Origin: JBFMFH01 sp040752275
GTDB lineage: Bacteria; Acidobacteriota; Vicinamibacteria; Vicinamibacterales; JAKQTR01
Direction: 5' to 3'
Length of the DNA: 64,000 nt
NCBI GenBank assembly: GCA_040752275.1
Contig: JBFMFH010000017.1
Coordinates: forward strand, 12,556 to 76,555
The notes under the pieces: model-generated
What the model was told of the DNA's origin: nothing
The model's database searches: none
Seen by the model: only the letters and a program-made list of their open reading frames with translations
Part shown: piece after piece, positions 34,522-44,268 of the stretch
Position numbering within the stretch: position 1 is the stretch's first letter
Layout of the letters: each line of letters starts with the position of its first letter
Made by a program: the position numbers and the translations under genes

Positions 34522-37272
34522 TCACCGCGAGAACCACCACGTCATCTTGACGGCGAACACGTTGTCGGGCCTGGTGTCGAACAACTGCGAGACGTCTCGG
34601 CCGATGTCGAGGTATGCCGCGTCCGAGTAGGCGCGTCGCTGCTGGGTCCACACCAGATACAGGCGCGAGCCGGGTCTGAATTCCCATCGGTACACCGCCT
34701 GCAGCCTGAGCGTCTTCCTGTTGAAGTCGGGATTGCCGAACGAGAAGGCCGGCGCGCCCCCGGCGGCGTCGGGGTCGACGATGTGGCTGTCTTCACCCGC
34801 GTCGAAGGTGATGGCGCCCCGGTCGATGCCGTAACGGTGGAAGTCGAAGGTCGCGCGCCGGGCCAATTCCTTGAATTCTGCGTAGCGTCCCACGGCCAGC
34901 AAGGGCTGGGCATATACCTGAAGCGACGTCGTCGGCGAAATCAGCAGGTTGAGGCGTGTCGGCAGCGAGATCTGACTCTGGTCGAGGCGTCCGAATACGT
35001 AGCGGTTGCCGTACATCTCCGCTGCGGTCCCGTCCTCGACGGCCGTGACGTACTGGGCGACCACGCTGTTCCGGCTGTAGTTCGGCCCGGTCGAAAACGA
35101 CAGGCGCGACGAGGCCTTGACGTTGACCGAGAAGTTGCCCGAACCGCTCCAGCCACCGGCGTCATCCGTCGAGTAGCTGCCGCGTGTGTTGGCGTGAACG
35201 CTTCTGCGCGAATCGGTGTCCAGGCGCAACGAGCCGGACCAGCGCGCCACCTCGACGGCCAGAGGACCACCGCGCGTGAGACGGTCGTCGTACGAGCGGG
35301 CCCCGCGCCGGAGCGACCCGCCAATACCCCAGTAGTTCAGGAGCGTCGCACGGCCATCCACGGACCAGTCGCCGCCCTGGTCTTCGCGATCGAAGTTCAT
35401 CGACCACGAGCGGCGGAACGAGATCTCCCGGTTCCGTGTCCAGCGGTCAGGGGTGAACGTCTCCCAGGAGAACTCCACGTCGCCGCCGATGCGGTCGGCG
35501 CGCTGCTGGAATCCGACGTCGTTGATCTCGAAGCCCGGGCTTGCCGCGTAGGCCGACACGGAGAGGCGAACGCTGCCGGCCTGACGCCCGAAGGCGACAT
35601 TGCCGCTCCAGCCATCCAGGGACGTCGCCGCCGGATCGTAGCGGAGCGTCTGCATGTCGGGCCTCTGAAAGTAGCGAGACGACAGCCGTTGCAGCCGATC
35701 GACGGCCTCCCGGCTGCCCTGCACTCGGCTGGTCGACACCTGACCCGTCAACAGCCACTCGCGCTTCCGGTCGAAGAACCGGTAGCCGTCCAGCCCCACG
35801 ACCAGCGCCCGTTCGGGCAGGCGCTCCGCCAGGACCGGGTCGTCGAGCTGGCGGAACACGGCCGTCGACATCACGCCGAGGCCCCCCATGGTGCCTTCGC
35901 GTACCAGGCGCCCGACAAAGTAGTTCGTCAGGGGTTCGACCGCCACGCGACCATCGATGCCGTCTGTTCGGACAGCGGCGTACTCGCGGGCCGTGACGGC
36001 TTCGAGGACACCGAGACTCCAGCCGTTCCCTATCTTCCCCGTCACCTTCGCCGCACCGAGAATCGTCGTGGCGCTGGGTTTGTCGGCGTAGCCCGCGTCG
36101 ACGCTGCCCTGGGGAGATCGCCCGATCCTCCGCGAGTAGAAGATCTGGGGTGCGCCGGTCCCGCCGCCACGGCCGCCGCCCATGCCGCCCGGGCCGAACC
36201 CGCCCCCGCCGCCGCCACGTCCGTAGTTACGAAAGACCTGTCCACCTTCGACAAAGAACGGCCGCTTCTCCTCGAAGTAGGTTTCGAAGGCCGAGAGGTT
36301 GATGACCTCCGGGTCGAGTTCCACCTGTCCGAAGTCCGGGTTGACGGTGCCGTCGAGCGTGACGCTGCCGCCGAGGCCCCACTTCACGTCGAGCCCGGCA
36401 CCACCGAACATCCGTGATCCGTCGTTGAAGGGATCCCCGCTGTCGGAAGGCCTGACGAACTCGGAGCGCGCCGTGGCGTAGGGCAGCAGTTCGAAGCGCG
36501 CAGGTGGAGCAATGCCCTCGAGATCTACGAGATGGGCCATGCGCGACACCATGCCCCGTTCGTTCTTCGGGACGAGCTGGAGCCACACGGTCTCGTTCTT
36601 CCGACGGATGACTCGCGAGACGTTGATGCCCCAGGTCTGGCGCGGCCCGGGATCGAACCGGAGCTGGGAGTACGGAATCCTCATCTCGACGACCCACCCC
36701 TCGGCGTCAACCTCCGCCTTCGACTCCCACACGGCGTCCCACGTACCGTCCCGTCTGGTATCGTCGTAGAGGTACTCATCGCTCTGTACATCTGCCGCCG
36801 TCACCTCGAAGGATGCCCCGGTCAGGTGGTCCATTCTGGGATCCAGATAGACCGTGACTGTGTCGGCATCCGGACGATGATCGTCGCGCCGCGACATGCG
36901 ACGGACGATCCCCGACGGATCCGTATCGAAGAGCCGCAACGCCACATACAGCGCCCCGTCGTCGTAGGCCACACGCAGCTCCGTCCGTTCGGTGGCCGGA
37001 CGTCCTTCGTCGGGATCGCGCTGCAGGAATGCCGTTGTGACCGGAGCCAGCAGCCAGGCCTCGTCGGTCAGGCGTCCGTCGATCGCGATCCGACTCGGCG
37101 ACCGGATGGCCTCGACCTCAGCGACTGGTCCGTGCGGGCCGTCGTCCGCCGGACGCACCGGCTCGACGGGGGCGGCGGCAGCCAGCAGAAGCGCCTGGAA
37201 GACCCATGCGGCTGGGCGAACGAGTCGGACGAGACGCAGCCCGTGGAGAAACGCACGACGTCTTCGGGTCAT
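34522..37272 (-). CDS. DUF5916-type outer-membrane protein with CBM9-like domain (second copy)
   Basis: 916 residues. Basic N-terminus and hydrophobic segment (AAWVFQALLLAAAAPV) indicate export. The CBM9-like sandwich shows IDGRLTDEAWLLAP, YVALRLFDTDPSGI, WGINVSRVIRRKNETVW. The barrel includes FETYFEEKRPFFVEGGQVFRN and a Gly-rich loop (about residues 345-370) rich in GRGGGG. It is clearly paralogous to the 8294-10603 protein; both are probably outer-membrane receptors, ligands unknown. It terminates one base from the Old Yellow Enzyme stop. Confidence 0.82.
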   Translation of the reverse strand: MTRRRRAFLHGLRLVRLVRPAAWVFQALLLAAAAPVEPVRPADDGPHGPVAEVEAIRSPSRIAIDGRLTDEAWLLAPVTTAFLQRDPDEGRPATERTELRVAYDDGALYVALRLFDTDPSGIVRRMSRRDDHRPDADTVTVYLDPRMDHLTGASFEVTAADVQSDEYLYDDTRRDGTWDAVWESKAEVDAEGWVVEMRIPYSQLRFDPGPRQTWGINVSRVIRRKNETVWLQLVPKNERGMVSRMAHLVDLEGIAPPARFELLPYATARSEFVRPSDSGDPFNDGSRMFGGAGLDVKWGLGGSVTLDGTVNPDFGQVELDPEVINLSAFETYFEEKRPFFVEGGQVFRNYGRGGGGGGFGPGGMGGGRGGGTGAPQIFYSRRIGRSPQGSVDAGYADKPSATTILGAAKVTGKIGNGWSLGVLEAVTAREYAAVRTDGIDGRVAVEPLTNYFVGRLVREGTMGGLGVMSTAVFRQLDDPVLAERLPERALVVGLDGYRFFDRKREWLLTGQVSTSRVQGSREAVDRLQRLSSRYFQRPDMQTLRYDPAATSLDGWSGNVAFGRQAGSVRLSVSAYAASPGFEINDVGFQQRADRIGGDVEFSWETFTPDRWTRNREISFRRSWSMNFDREDQGGDWSVDGRATLLNYWGIGGSLRRGARSYDDRLTRGGPLAVEVARWSGSLRLDTDSRRSVHANTRGSYSTDDAGGWSGSGNFSVNVKASSRLSFSTGPNYSRNSVVAQYVTAVEDGTAAEMYGNRYVFGRLDQSQISLPTRLNLLISPTTSLQVYAQPLLAVGRYAEFKELARRATFDFHRYGIDRGAITFDAGEDSHIVDPDAAGGAPAFSFGNPDFNRKTLRLQAVYRWEFRPGSRLYLVWTQQRRAYSDAAYLDIGRDVSQLFDTRPDNVFAVKMTWWFSR

Positions 37273-37426
37273 GGCGGGCCGGTAGAGTGGTTTCCTGCTC
37301 CTGTCCGACGATCGGCGGGGGCAACTCGCACGTGAACGACCGGAATCCGGGCCGCCAGGGACTACTGGCGCCGAAGGACCGCCCGTGTCGTGCTATCGTA
37401 GCGTCTGCCCGCCACAGCCGCAACCC

Positions 37427-38173
37427 ATGACCGGCCGACCCACGCGAGTCCAACTCCTCGTGACCTGCCTCGTGGACCAGTTTAGTCCGCGGGTGGCGGA
37501 AGCTGCCGTGGCCATCCTCGAGCGCGAAGGCCTGGATGTCCACGTGCCCCTCGCCCAAACTTGCTGCGGGCAGCCTGCGTTCAATGGCGGCTTCACCGAC
37601 GAGGCTCGTGCGATGGCGCGACACACGATCGACGTCTTCTCGGCGAATCCCGCGCCCATCGTCGTCCCCTCGGGATCGTGCGCCGACATGATCGTGAATC
37701 ACTACCCCGAGCTGTTCGGGGGCAACGACCCGTACGCCGAGCGCGCCTGGGCGATGGCGGCGCGCACGTTCGAGTTGTGTCAGTTTCTGACCGACGTGCT
37801 CGGCGTCCGGGCGACCGGCGGAGCCACCACGGACACGCTCGCGTACCACCCCTCGTGCCACGGGCTGCGGGGACTCGCTCTCCGGGACCAGCCCAGGCGC
37901 CTGCTCGAGGGTGTACTCGGGGCCCGGGTCGTGGAACTGGCGGATGATGAGGCCTGTTGCGGCTTTGGCGGGCTGTTCTCCGTCAAGATGCCCGGTCTTT
38001 CGGGCGACATGCTCCGCGCCAAGCTCGATGCCATCGCCGACAGCGGGGCCGGCACCGTCGTTGCCACCGACGTGAGCTGCCTGATACACATCTCCGGGGG
38101 TCTCCGCCGCCGCCACAGCCACGTGCGGGCACGCCACATCGCCGAGGTCCTGGTGGAGCGGAGCATTGAGTAG
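37427..38173 (+). CDS. lutA: L-lactate utilisation (Fe-S) protein LutA
   Basis: 248 residues from ATG 37427. It carries two CCG-type cysteine clusters: TCLVDQFSP and QTCCGQPAFNGG with PSGSCADM, then YHPSCHGLRG, ACCGFGGLFS and DVSCLIHISGG. These are the signature of LutA/YkgE, which with LutB and LutC oxidises L-lactate to pyruvate. The stop overlaps the TTG start of lutB by 8 bp. The predicted start is favoured because the preceding frame (from 37385) has no homology. Confidence 0.88.
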   Translation: MTGRPTRVQLLVTCLVDQFSPRVAEAAVAILEREGLDVHVPLAQTCCGQPAFNGGFTDEARAMARHTIDVFSANPAPIVVPSGSCADMIVNHYPELFGGNDPYAERAWAMAARTFELCQFLTDVLGVRATGGATTDTLAYHPSCHGLRGLALRDQPRRLLEGVLGARVVELADDEACCGFGGLFSVKMPGLSGDMLRAKLDAIADSGAGTVVATDVSCLIHISGGLRRRHSHVRARHIAEVLVERSIE

Positions 38174-39635
38174 CGAGATTGCGACGTATCGGCACGCGGC
38201 CGCCGCGTTCCATCGCAAGGTCGAGGATGCGCTGGCCGACCGGCGACTGCAAGACGCCCTCGCGTCCACCACGGCGCGCCTCACAGGCAGCCGCTCGGCA
38301 GCGTTCGCCGCGGTTCCCCATCCTGAACGCCTGCGAGACACGGCACGCGCGATCCGTGCCAGGACCATCGCCAGGCTCGATCACTATCTCGCCCGCTTCG
38401 CTGACGAGGCAGCGAATGCAGGCTGTCACGTTCACTGGGCCGAAACCGCCGCGGACGCGACAGGCATCGTGACGCGCATCGCCATCGATTGCGGCATCCG
38501 CAGCGCCGTGAAGTCGAAGTCGATGGTCAGCGAGGAGATCGGGCTGAATCCGGCGCTCGAGGCCGCGGGCGTGCGGGTCGTCGAAACGGATCTGGGCGAG
38601 TACGTGGTCCAGATAGCAGACGACCGTCCGTCACACATCATCACCCCCATCGTCCACTGGCGCCGGGACGATGTCGCACGGTTGTTCACGCGTACGCTGG
38701 GCGCCTGCAAAGAGGAGGTCGCCGATGTCCCAGCCATGACCGCGTTTGCGAGACGGCGGCTGCGCGCGGAGTTCCTGCAGGCCGGGATGGGCATCAGTGG
38801 TGTGAACTTCGCTGTGGCCGAGACCGGCACGATCTGCCTGGTGACCAACGAGGGCAACGGGCGGCTGACCACGACGGCGCCGCGCGTGCACGTGGCCTTG
38901 CTCGGCCTCGAACGAATCGTGCCCTCCGTCGCCGACCTCGAGTCGTGCCTCCAGGTGCTCGCCCGCAGCGCCACGGGCCAGGCGCTCTCCGTCTACACGA
39001 CGTTGCTCACGGGACCCCGGCGGCGTCCGGGAGACAGCCGAGGGGCCGAGAGCGACGGGCCGGACGAACTGCACGTCGTCATCATCGACAACGGACGCAC
39101 CCGCCTGCTGGGGTCGGACCTGGCCGAGATCCTCTATTGCATCCGGTGCGGGGCCTGCCTGAACGTGTGCCCGGTCTACCGGCGCATCGGCGGGCACGCG
39201 TACGGCAGCGTGTATCCGGGTCCGATGGGATCCATCGTCACGCCTGGTCTCATGGGTCTGGTTGGCTCGGCGGAGCTGGCGCAGGCGAGCAGCCTGTGCG
39301 GTGCTTGCAGGGACGCCTGCCCGGTCAGGATCGATCTGCCCGGACTGCTGTTGACCGCCCGGCACCAGGCCGCGCAGTCGCGTCTGGGACCTCGCTGGGT
39401 GCGTGTAGGCGTGCGCGTCTACGCGTGGCTCGCGACCCGGCCGCGGCTGTTCCGTCTGGCGGGCCGCGCGAGCCGCCGCCTGGCGGTGCTCGTGGCGCGG
39501 GACGGCTGGATCCGCCGGCTGCCTGGCCCGCTTCGCGCCTGGACCGAGGCGCGGGACTTCCCCGCTCCGGCGGCCGTTTCCTTCCTCGACGCCTACCGCC
39601 GGCGAACCCGCTCCCCGGGGAGAACGTCGTCATGA
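38166..39635 (+). CDS. lutB: L-lactate utilisation iron-sulfur protein LutB
   Basis: 489 residues, starting at TTG 38166, inside the end of lutA and preceded by GGAG. The N-terminal LUD domain includes KSMVSEEIGLNPALEAAGV, ETDLGEYVVQIADDRPSHI and VAETGTICLVTNEGNGR. The C-terminal part has two ferredoxin motifs: CIRCGACLNVCPVYRRIGGHA and CGACRDACPV. This matches LutB/YkgF electron-transfer subunits. The stop overlaps the ATG of lutC (ATGA). Cytoplasmic, membrane-associated electron transfer is expected. Confidence 0.9.
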   Translation: MSSEIATYRHAAAAFHRKVEDALADRRLQDALASTTARLTGSRSAAFAAVPHPERLRDTARAIRARTIARLDHYLARFADEAANAGCHVHWAETAADATGIVTRIAIDCGIRSAVKSKSMVSEEIGLNPALEAAGVRVVETDLGEYVVQIADDRPSHIITPIVHWRRDDVARLFTRTLGACKEEVADVPAMTAFARRRLRAEFLQAGMGISGVNFAVAETGTICLVTNEGNGRLTTTAPRVHVALLGLERIVPSVADLESCLQVLARSATGQALSVYTTLLTGPRRRPGDSRGAESDGPDELHVVIIDNGRTRLLGSDLAEILYCIRCGACLNVCPVYRRIGGHAYGSVYPGPMGSIVTPGLMGLVGSAELAQASSLCGACRDACPVRIDLPGLLLTARHQAAQSRLGPRWVRVGVRVYAWLATRPRLFRLAGRASRRLAVLVARDGWIRRLPGPLRAWTEARDFPAPAAVSFLDAYRRRTRSPGRTSS

Positions 39636-40354
39636 GTGCGCGCGACCGCGTTCTCGCGGCGGCACGGGAAGGGCTTGGGCGGGCGGCTTGGTCTGCACAC
39701 GGCCGTACCCCAGGGCCGGGGCCCTCGCCGAGTGGCGACGGCCGCCGAAGGAGGCCCTCGGGCGACGCGGATACGCGGGCGCTGCTCGTCGAACAGTTCA
39801 CTGCCGCGCTCACGGCGCTTGGCGGGCAGGCGCACACCGCCGATAGCCCCGGCGGTATCATCGACATCGTCACCTCGCTCTTCGATCGTTACGCGTGCTG
39901 CGACTTCATCAGCTGGGAGGCCGACGAGATTCCCTGTCCGGGCCTGCTGGACGCGCTGGCATCGCACGGCCGCCGGCGCGTGGCATATGATGTGCCCTTC
40001 GACCAGGTGGGACGCGCCGCGGTGCTCGCGAGCCTCGAGCCTGTCGGGATTGGCCTGACTGGGGGCCTGGCCGCCGTTGCCTCGAGCGGCACCATCGCCC
40101 TCGCCAGCGGCAAGGGACGCGGGCGATTGGCGTCGCTGCTGCCGCCCGTCCACATCGCGGTCATTCGCACGCGGGCGCTCGTGGCCTCGTTGGATGACGT
40201 GGTGACGGCCCATCCCTCGCTGGTCGCGGAGGGCAGCAACATCGTGTTCATCACCGGCCCGAGCCGGACCGCCGACATCGAAATGACGCTGACGCGCGGG
40301 GTGCATGGGCCACGACACGTGCATGTGGTGCTACTGACGGAGGCGGCACCGTGA
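39632..40354 (+). CDS. lutC: L-lactate utilisation protein LutC
   Basis: 240 residues from ATG 39632. The LUD-family signature GPSRTADIEMTLTRGVHGPR closes the domain, with VGIGLTGGLAAVASSGTIAL and LPPVHIAVI before it. An N-terminal 45 residues are low-complexity and rich in Gly, Pro and Arg, unlike most LutC proteins. It overlaps lutB by 4 bp and the HAD gene by 4 bp, so all four genes lie in one operon. Confidence 0.86.
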   Translation: MSARDRVLAAAREGLGRAAWSAHGRTPGPGPSPSGDGRRRRPSGDADTRALLVEQFTAALTALGGQAHTADSPGGIIDIVTSLFDRYACCDFISWEADEIPCPGLLDALASHGRRRVAYDVPFDQVGRAAVLASLEPVGIGLTGGLAAVASSGTIALASGKGRGRLASLLPPVHIAVIRTRALVASLDDVVTAHPSLVAEGSNIVFITGPSRTADIEMTLTRGVHGPRHVHVVLLTEAAP

Positions 40355-41325
40355 TGCTCGCGGGTCTTGGCGAGCTGCCCGACGAACATGGGCTCATCGC
40401 GCTCGAACGGACGAGCGATGGGCGTTTTCGTGCGGGTTTCGGCGGCGTCCATCACATCCTGACCGCCACCGATCGCCGGGTCGAGTTCGTCGTCTTCGCC
40501 GATCACGCGCTCGCCCTGGTGACATCGAGCCTGGGTTACCCGGCGTACTATCCCGTGCATCCCGTCCGGCTGGAGCGACCTGTACGCGCCGTACTGATGG
40601 ACCTCGACGGCACGACCGTCCGCAGCGAGGCCTTCTGGATCTGGATGATCGAACAGGCCACCGCCAGCCTGCTCGGCAACCCCTCCTTCTCCCTCGAAGA
40701 GTCCGATCTGCCCTTCGTCTCCGGATTCAGCGTGTCGGAGCACCTCGCGCACTGCATCCGCAAGTACTGTCCCGACCGGACAATCGAGGAGGCGCGGGCG
40801 TACTACTTCGAGCACACGCACCGGGAGATGCAGGCCATCCTGGACGGGCACGGCCGCGACGGCGCCTTCGTGCCGGCGCCCGGGCTGAAGGACTTCCTGC
40901 TGGCGATGAAGGCACGGGGCATCAGGATTGCGGTGGCGACCTCGGGGCTCCACGAGAAAGCGTGGCCGGAACTCGTCGCCGCGTTTCGGACCATGGACCT
41001 CGGCGATCCCCGTCGGTTCTATGACGCCATCGTGACAGCGGGATATCCCCTCGGCCGCGGCGAGGCGGGCACCCTCGGGGAACTGTCGCCGAAGCCGCAC
41101 CCATGGCTTTATGCGGAAGGATGCCGGGTCGGCCTGGGTATCCCGTTCGAGGCGCGGCACCACGTGGTCGGGCTCGAGGACAGCGGGGCGGGCGTATGCG
41201 CCATCCGCCTGGCGGGCTTCACGACGATCGGCATGGGAGGGGGCAACATCCCCGCGAGTGGGACGCGCCCCCTGTGCCAGTACTACCGCGAATCGCTCTC
41301 CGAGGTCCTGCCGATCCTGGCGTGA
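40351..41325 (+). CDS. HAD-superfamily hydrolase with N-terminal extension
   Basis: 324 residues from GTG 40351 (or ATG 40354), overlapping lutC. The HAD fold starts at about residue 80 with LMDLDGTTVRSEAF (nucleophile Asp and acid/base Asp), followed by AVATSGLHEKAW (motif II) and SPKPHPWLY with LEDSGAGVCAI (motifs III/IV). The cap domain between them is of the beta-phosphoglucomutase/phosphonatase size. The first 80 residues form a small extra domain of unknown role. The physiological phosphate ester is not known; coupling to lutABC suggests metabolite repair or a phosphorylated C3 compound, which is an inference. Confidence 0.8.
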   Translation: MMLAGLGELPDEHGLIALERTSDGRFRAGFGGVHHILTATDRRVEFVVFADHALALVTSSLGYPAYYPVHPVRLERPVRAVLMDLDGTTVRSEAFWIWMIEQATASLLGNPSFSLEESDLPFVSGFSVSEHLAHCIRKYCPDRTIEEARAYYFEHTHREMQAILDGHGRDGAFVPAPGLKDFLLAMKARGIRIAVATSGLHEKAWPELVAAFRTMDLGDPRRFYDAIVTAGYPLGRGEAGTLGELSPKPHPWLYAEGCRVGLGIPFEARHHVVGLEDSGAGVCAIRLAGFTTIGMGGGNIPASGTRPLCQYYRESLSEVLPILA

Positions 41326-41352
41326 TCCCGGGACGCGTGACCCTATCGCCTA

Positions 41353-44154
41353 TCAGCGTTTCTTCTCGCTCTCTTCCTCGGGCTTCACCGGGTTCTTGAC
41401 ATACTTGTCGAGCCACGCGGACCAGCGAGCCCACAGGTCGAGCAGCGTCTCCTTCGCCGCCGGTCCGTGGTCTTCCAGCGGGTACAGGTACATCGCCACT
41501 GTCTTGCCGAGTCCGTTCAGGGCATGGAACATGCGGGTCGAGTTCGTCGGGTCGGTGCCGACATTCTGATCGTGCAGCCCGTGGTACATCAGGAGCGCAC
41601 CCGTCAGGTTGTTCGCGTACAGGAACGGCGACATGCCCAGGTACACGTCCCGCGCCTCCCACAGATCCCGCCGCTCGCTCTGGAAGCCGATTGGCGTGAG
41701 CGTACGGTTGTAGGCGCCATCGCCCGCAATCCCCGCCTTGAAGAACGGCGTGTGCACCATGGCGTTGACCGTCGAGAACGCCCCGTAGCTGTGGCCGCCG
41801 ATGCCAATGCGGTTCCGATCGACCAGCTGCCGGCGATCCAGTTCCTCGATAACGGCCCACAGGTTGTTCCTGAGATCGTGCACGTAGTTGTTGTTCATCT
41901 GGCCCTGCGGGCCGACGATCGGTGAATCCGGCTCGACGATTGCATAGCCCAGCCGCACGAGGAACTGCATCGACCTGGCGCTGAAGGTCTGAAACGCGTT
42001 CTTGTTGAACGTGCGCAGTCCGCGGTCGTAGTCCTCCTGTGTCGGGTACTCACGCGGGTAGAACCAGAACATGGCCGGCAGACGCGTGCCATCCTTGTAG
42101 TCGGGCGGCAGGGTCACCATCACGCGGAGCTTGAAGCCGTCTGGCCGCTCGACGATGAACCGTTCGCGGCGGGCGCGGGTCAGATCCGGAGTGAAGTCCT
42201 CGTTCTTCGTCAACTGGGTCCGCGTGCCACCGCCGATCAGATACGCCTGGTTGATCTCGGATGGGGTCTCCCGGCTGACGATGTAACGGCCGGCGTCGGC
42301 GTCGAGGATCGTGGCCACGCGCTCGAAGACTCCATTGTTGTCACTCTCGTAGATGCGCGTCTTCTCCCCGGTCTTGATCGCCACCCGGTCGATGAAGGTC
42401 TTGGGTCCATTCGCTTCCGGGGCCTTGTCGTACGCCATCCCCTGATAGAAGACGCTCGAGCCATCGGCCGAGAGCATGACCGTGCCACCGCCCCCGGCAC
42501 CGCCGCCACCGCGGCCGCCGCCGCGGCCGCCGCCACCGGCGTCCCGCACCATCGCGATGGACCCCGGGTTCGCATAGATGTCGTCCGCACGGTACCGGGC
42601 GAGCGTGTACCGCTTGGTGGGGTCCTTCAGTTCGACGGCGAACTCGACGGTGTTCTGGCCCGACCGTTCCGTGAGAAACAGCGTCTGCATGTCGGGCGAA
42701 AACCGGTGGTTGGAGATTCGGGTGTTGCTCTCGTACACGACCTTCAGGCTCTTCTCGTCGAAGGGCGGCAGCCATTGGAACACGCGGTCCTTCCGCCGAG
42801 CGGCTTGCGGGCGCTCCTGTTCGTCGCCCGCCGGGGCCTGTGCGGCCCCGCGGCCTGCGCCCCGGCCTCCGGCGCCGCGGCCACCCGCCGCCGCACCCTC
42901 TTCGCCGGGAGGCGCCGGTTCCTGTTCCAGGAACGTCAGCCCCTGGCCGTCGCTCCTCCAGGCCACCTCGCGCTTGCCGGCCTGCGTCTGCGCTCCCCCG
43001 CCGCGGCCCGCCGTCGGGTCCGGAGGCGGCGTGGTGTCGTCGGCCACTCCCAGGTTCAGCTCGCGGTCGGAGACCTTGGCGAGCGCCTGTCCCTTGAGAT
43101 CCCAGATCTCGTCGACGTACCCGAAGTTGCTCACCGGCACGATGTACGAGAACGGCTTGACCAGCCGGTTGACGCGAACGAAGAGCCCGTCCGGCGACAC
43201 GTCCAGGCTGCGGATCATATCGGGCCTGCCGACGAGCGTGAGGCCGGGAACGGGAGCGCCTCTCGCTGGCCTCGTCCGCGCCGGCTTCGCCGCGGGGTCG
43301 GGAATGTCGAGGAGCGCGACCTGTCCCGTCGCGTGCCACTCGAGCAGCGCCAGCTCCTGTGGTGTGCCCATGAGGCTGGCGAACGTCCGCAGGCGGTTGC
43401 GATCACCCGGGTCGCCGATCTTGATCTCGGGCCCGGCCGGCGATGTTGCCGGCGTCGGCATCGGGGGGCGGCCCTCCGGCACGAGAACCGTGACGACCTT
43501 CTTTCCGTCCTTCGTGAAATCGAAGCTGGACACCAGCGTCGCCAGGACGGGCCTGGGCGTCACCTGGCGCGACCTGCCCGTCGTGATGTCCGCTGCCCAG
43601 ATGTGCGTCGCGTCCTCGACATGCACGTAGAAGGCGATGGTCGTCCCGTCGGGCGACCACGTGGCGTTCGAGACCCTGGCGCCCTTCGGGACGTCGATCG
43701 TCCTCGTCGTGCCATCGGTCGCCGAGATGATCTGGATGCCGACGTTGCCGCGGATGGTCAGCGCCCGCGCCCGGTTCGCTTTGAAGTCGACGAACACGCC
43801 TCCGAGCTCGTGGAACGGCTTGGAGAAGGTACTCATCGGCACGGCCCCGTCGCCGATCTCGTCCAGGAACCACTTCTTGTCCGGGCTCGGGTTGGTCAGC
43901 GAGACGTTCAAGTGGCGAGGAGCGAGGACCGCCGAGGCGATCTCCTCGGGCGGGGTGGCGTAGCCTTCCTGCTGGAGCAGCTTGTCGGCCCAGGTGAGCT
44001 CGGCCTTCGGCTTGACCGCCTCCTTGGATGTTGCCTGCGCTGGCTTCTGAGCTTCGGCCAGGCTGAAGGTTGACGCGACAAGCGCCAGGGTCAGCGCCGC
44101 AATGGCGCAGCCGAGGGCTCGACGCCGCCCGGCCGACAACGATGGGATGCGCAT
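41353..44154 (-). CDS. Secreted S9 prolyl-oligopeptidase-family peptidase
   Basis: 933 residues with a signal peptide (GCAIAALTLALVASTFSLAEAQ). A beta-propeller region spans about residues 80-680 with Gly-rich insertions (GAGGRGAGRGAA, GGGGRGGGRGGGG). The C-terminal alpha/beta-hydrolase domain has GIGGHSYGAFSTVNAM (nucleophile Ser in GxSxG), YHGLHDQNVGTD (Asp) and YPLEDHGP (His). It is likely an exported exo- or oligopeptidase, consistent with the other envelope peptidases in the window. Its stop lies 28 bp from the HAD gene end, convergently. Confidence 0.88.
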   Translation of the reverse strand: MRIPSLSAGRRRALGCAIAALTLALVASTFSLAEAQKPAQATSKEAVKPKAELTWADKLLQQEGYATPPEEIASAVLAPRHLNVSLTNPSPDKKWFLDEIGDGAVPMSTFSKPFHELGGVFVDFKANRARALTIRGNVGIQIISATDGTTRTIDVPKGARVSNATWSPDGTTIAFYVHVEDATHIWAADITTGRSRQVTPRPVLATLVSSFDFTKDGKKVVTVLVPEGRPPMPTPATSPAGPEIKIGDPGDRNRLRTFASLMGTPQELALLEWHATGQVALLDIPDPAAKPARTRPARGAPVPGLTLVGRPDMIRSLDVSPDGLFVRVNRLVKPFSYIVPVSNFGYVDEIWDLKGQALAKVSDRELNLGVADDTTPPPDPTAGRGGGAQTQAGKREVAWRSDGQGLTFLEQEPAPPGEEGAAAGGRGAGGRGAGRGAAQAPAGDEQERPQAARRKDRVFQWLPPFDEKSLKVVYESNTRISNHRFSPDMQTLFLTERSGQNTVEFAVELKDPTKRYTLARYRADDIYANPGSIAMVRDAGGGGRGGGRGGGGAGGGGTVMLSADGSSVFYQGMAYDKAPEANGPKTFIDRVAIKTGEKTRIYESDNNGVFERVATILDADAGRYIVSRETPSEINQAYLIGGGTRTQLTKNEDFTPDLTRARRERFIVERPDGFKLRVMVTLPPDYKDGTRLPAMFWFYPREYPTQEDYDRGLRTFNKNAFQTFSARSMQFLVRLGYAIVEPDSPIVGPQGQMNNNYVHDLRNNLWAVIEELDRRQLVDRNRIGIGGHSYGAFSTVNAMVHTPFFKAGIAGDGAYNRTLTPIGFQSERRDLWEARDVYLGMSPFLYANNLTGALLMYHGLHDQNVGTDPTNSTRMFHALNGLGKTVAMYLYPLEDHGPAAKETLLDLWARWSAWLDKYVKNPVKPEEESEKKR

Positions 44155-44268
44155 GTGTACCTCCGGGAAGCCAGGTGAGCTGCGGAACGCGCGCGACGCG
44201 GCACGTTACATCGAATCGAGACCCGGTGTCACCTCGTTCCTCTGAAGCAGGTGTAGCTTGGCTCCCGT

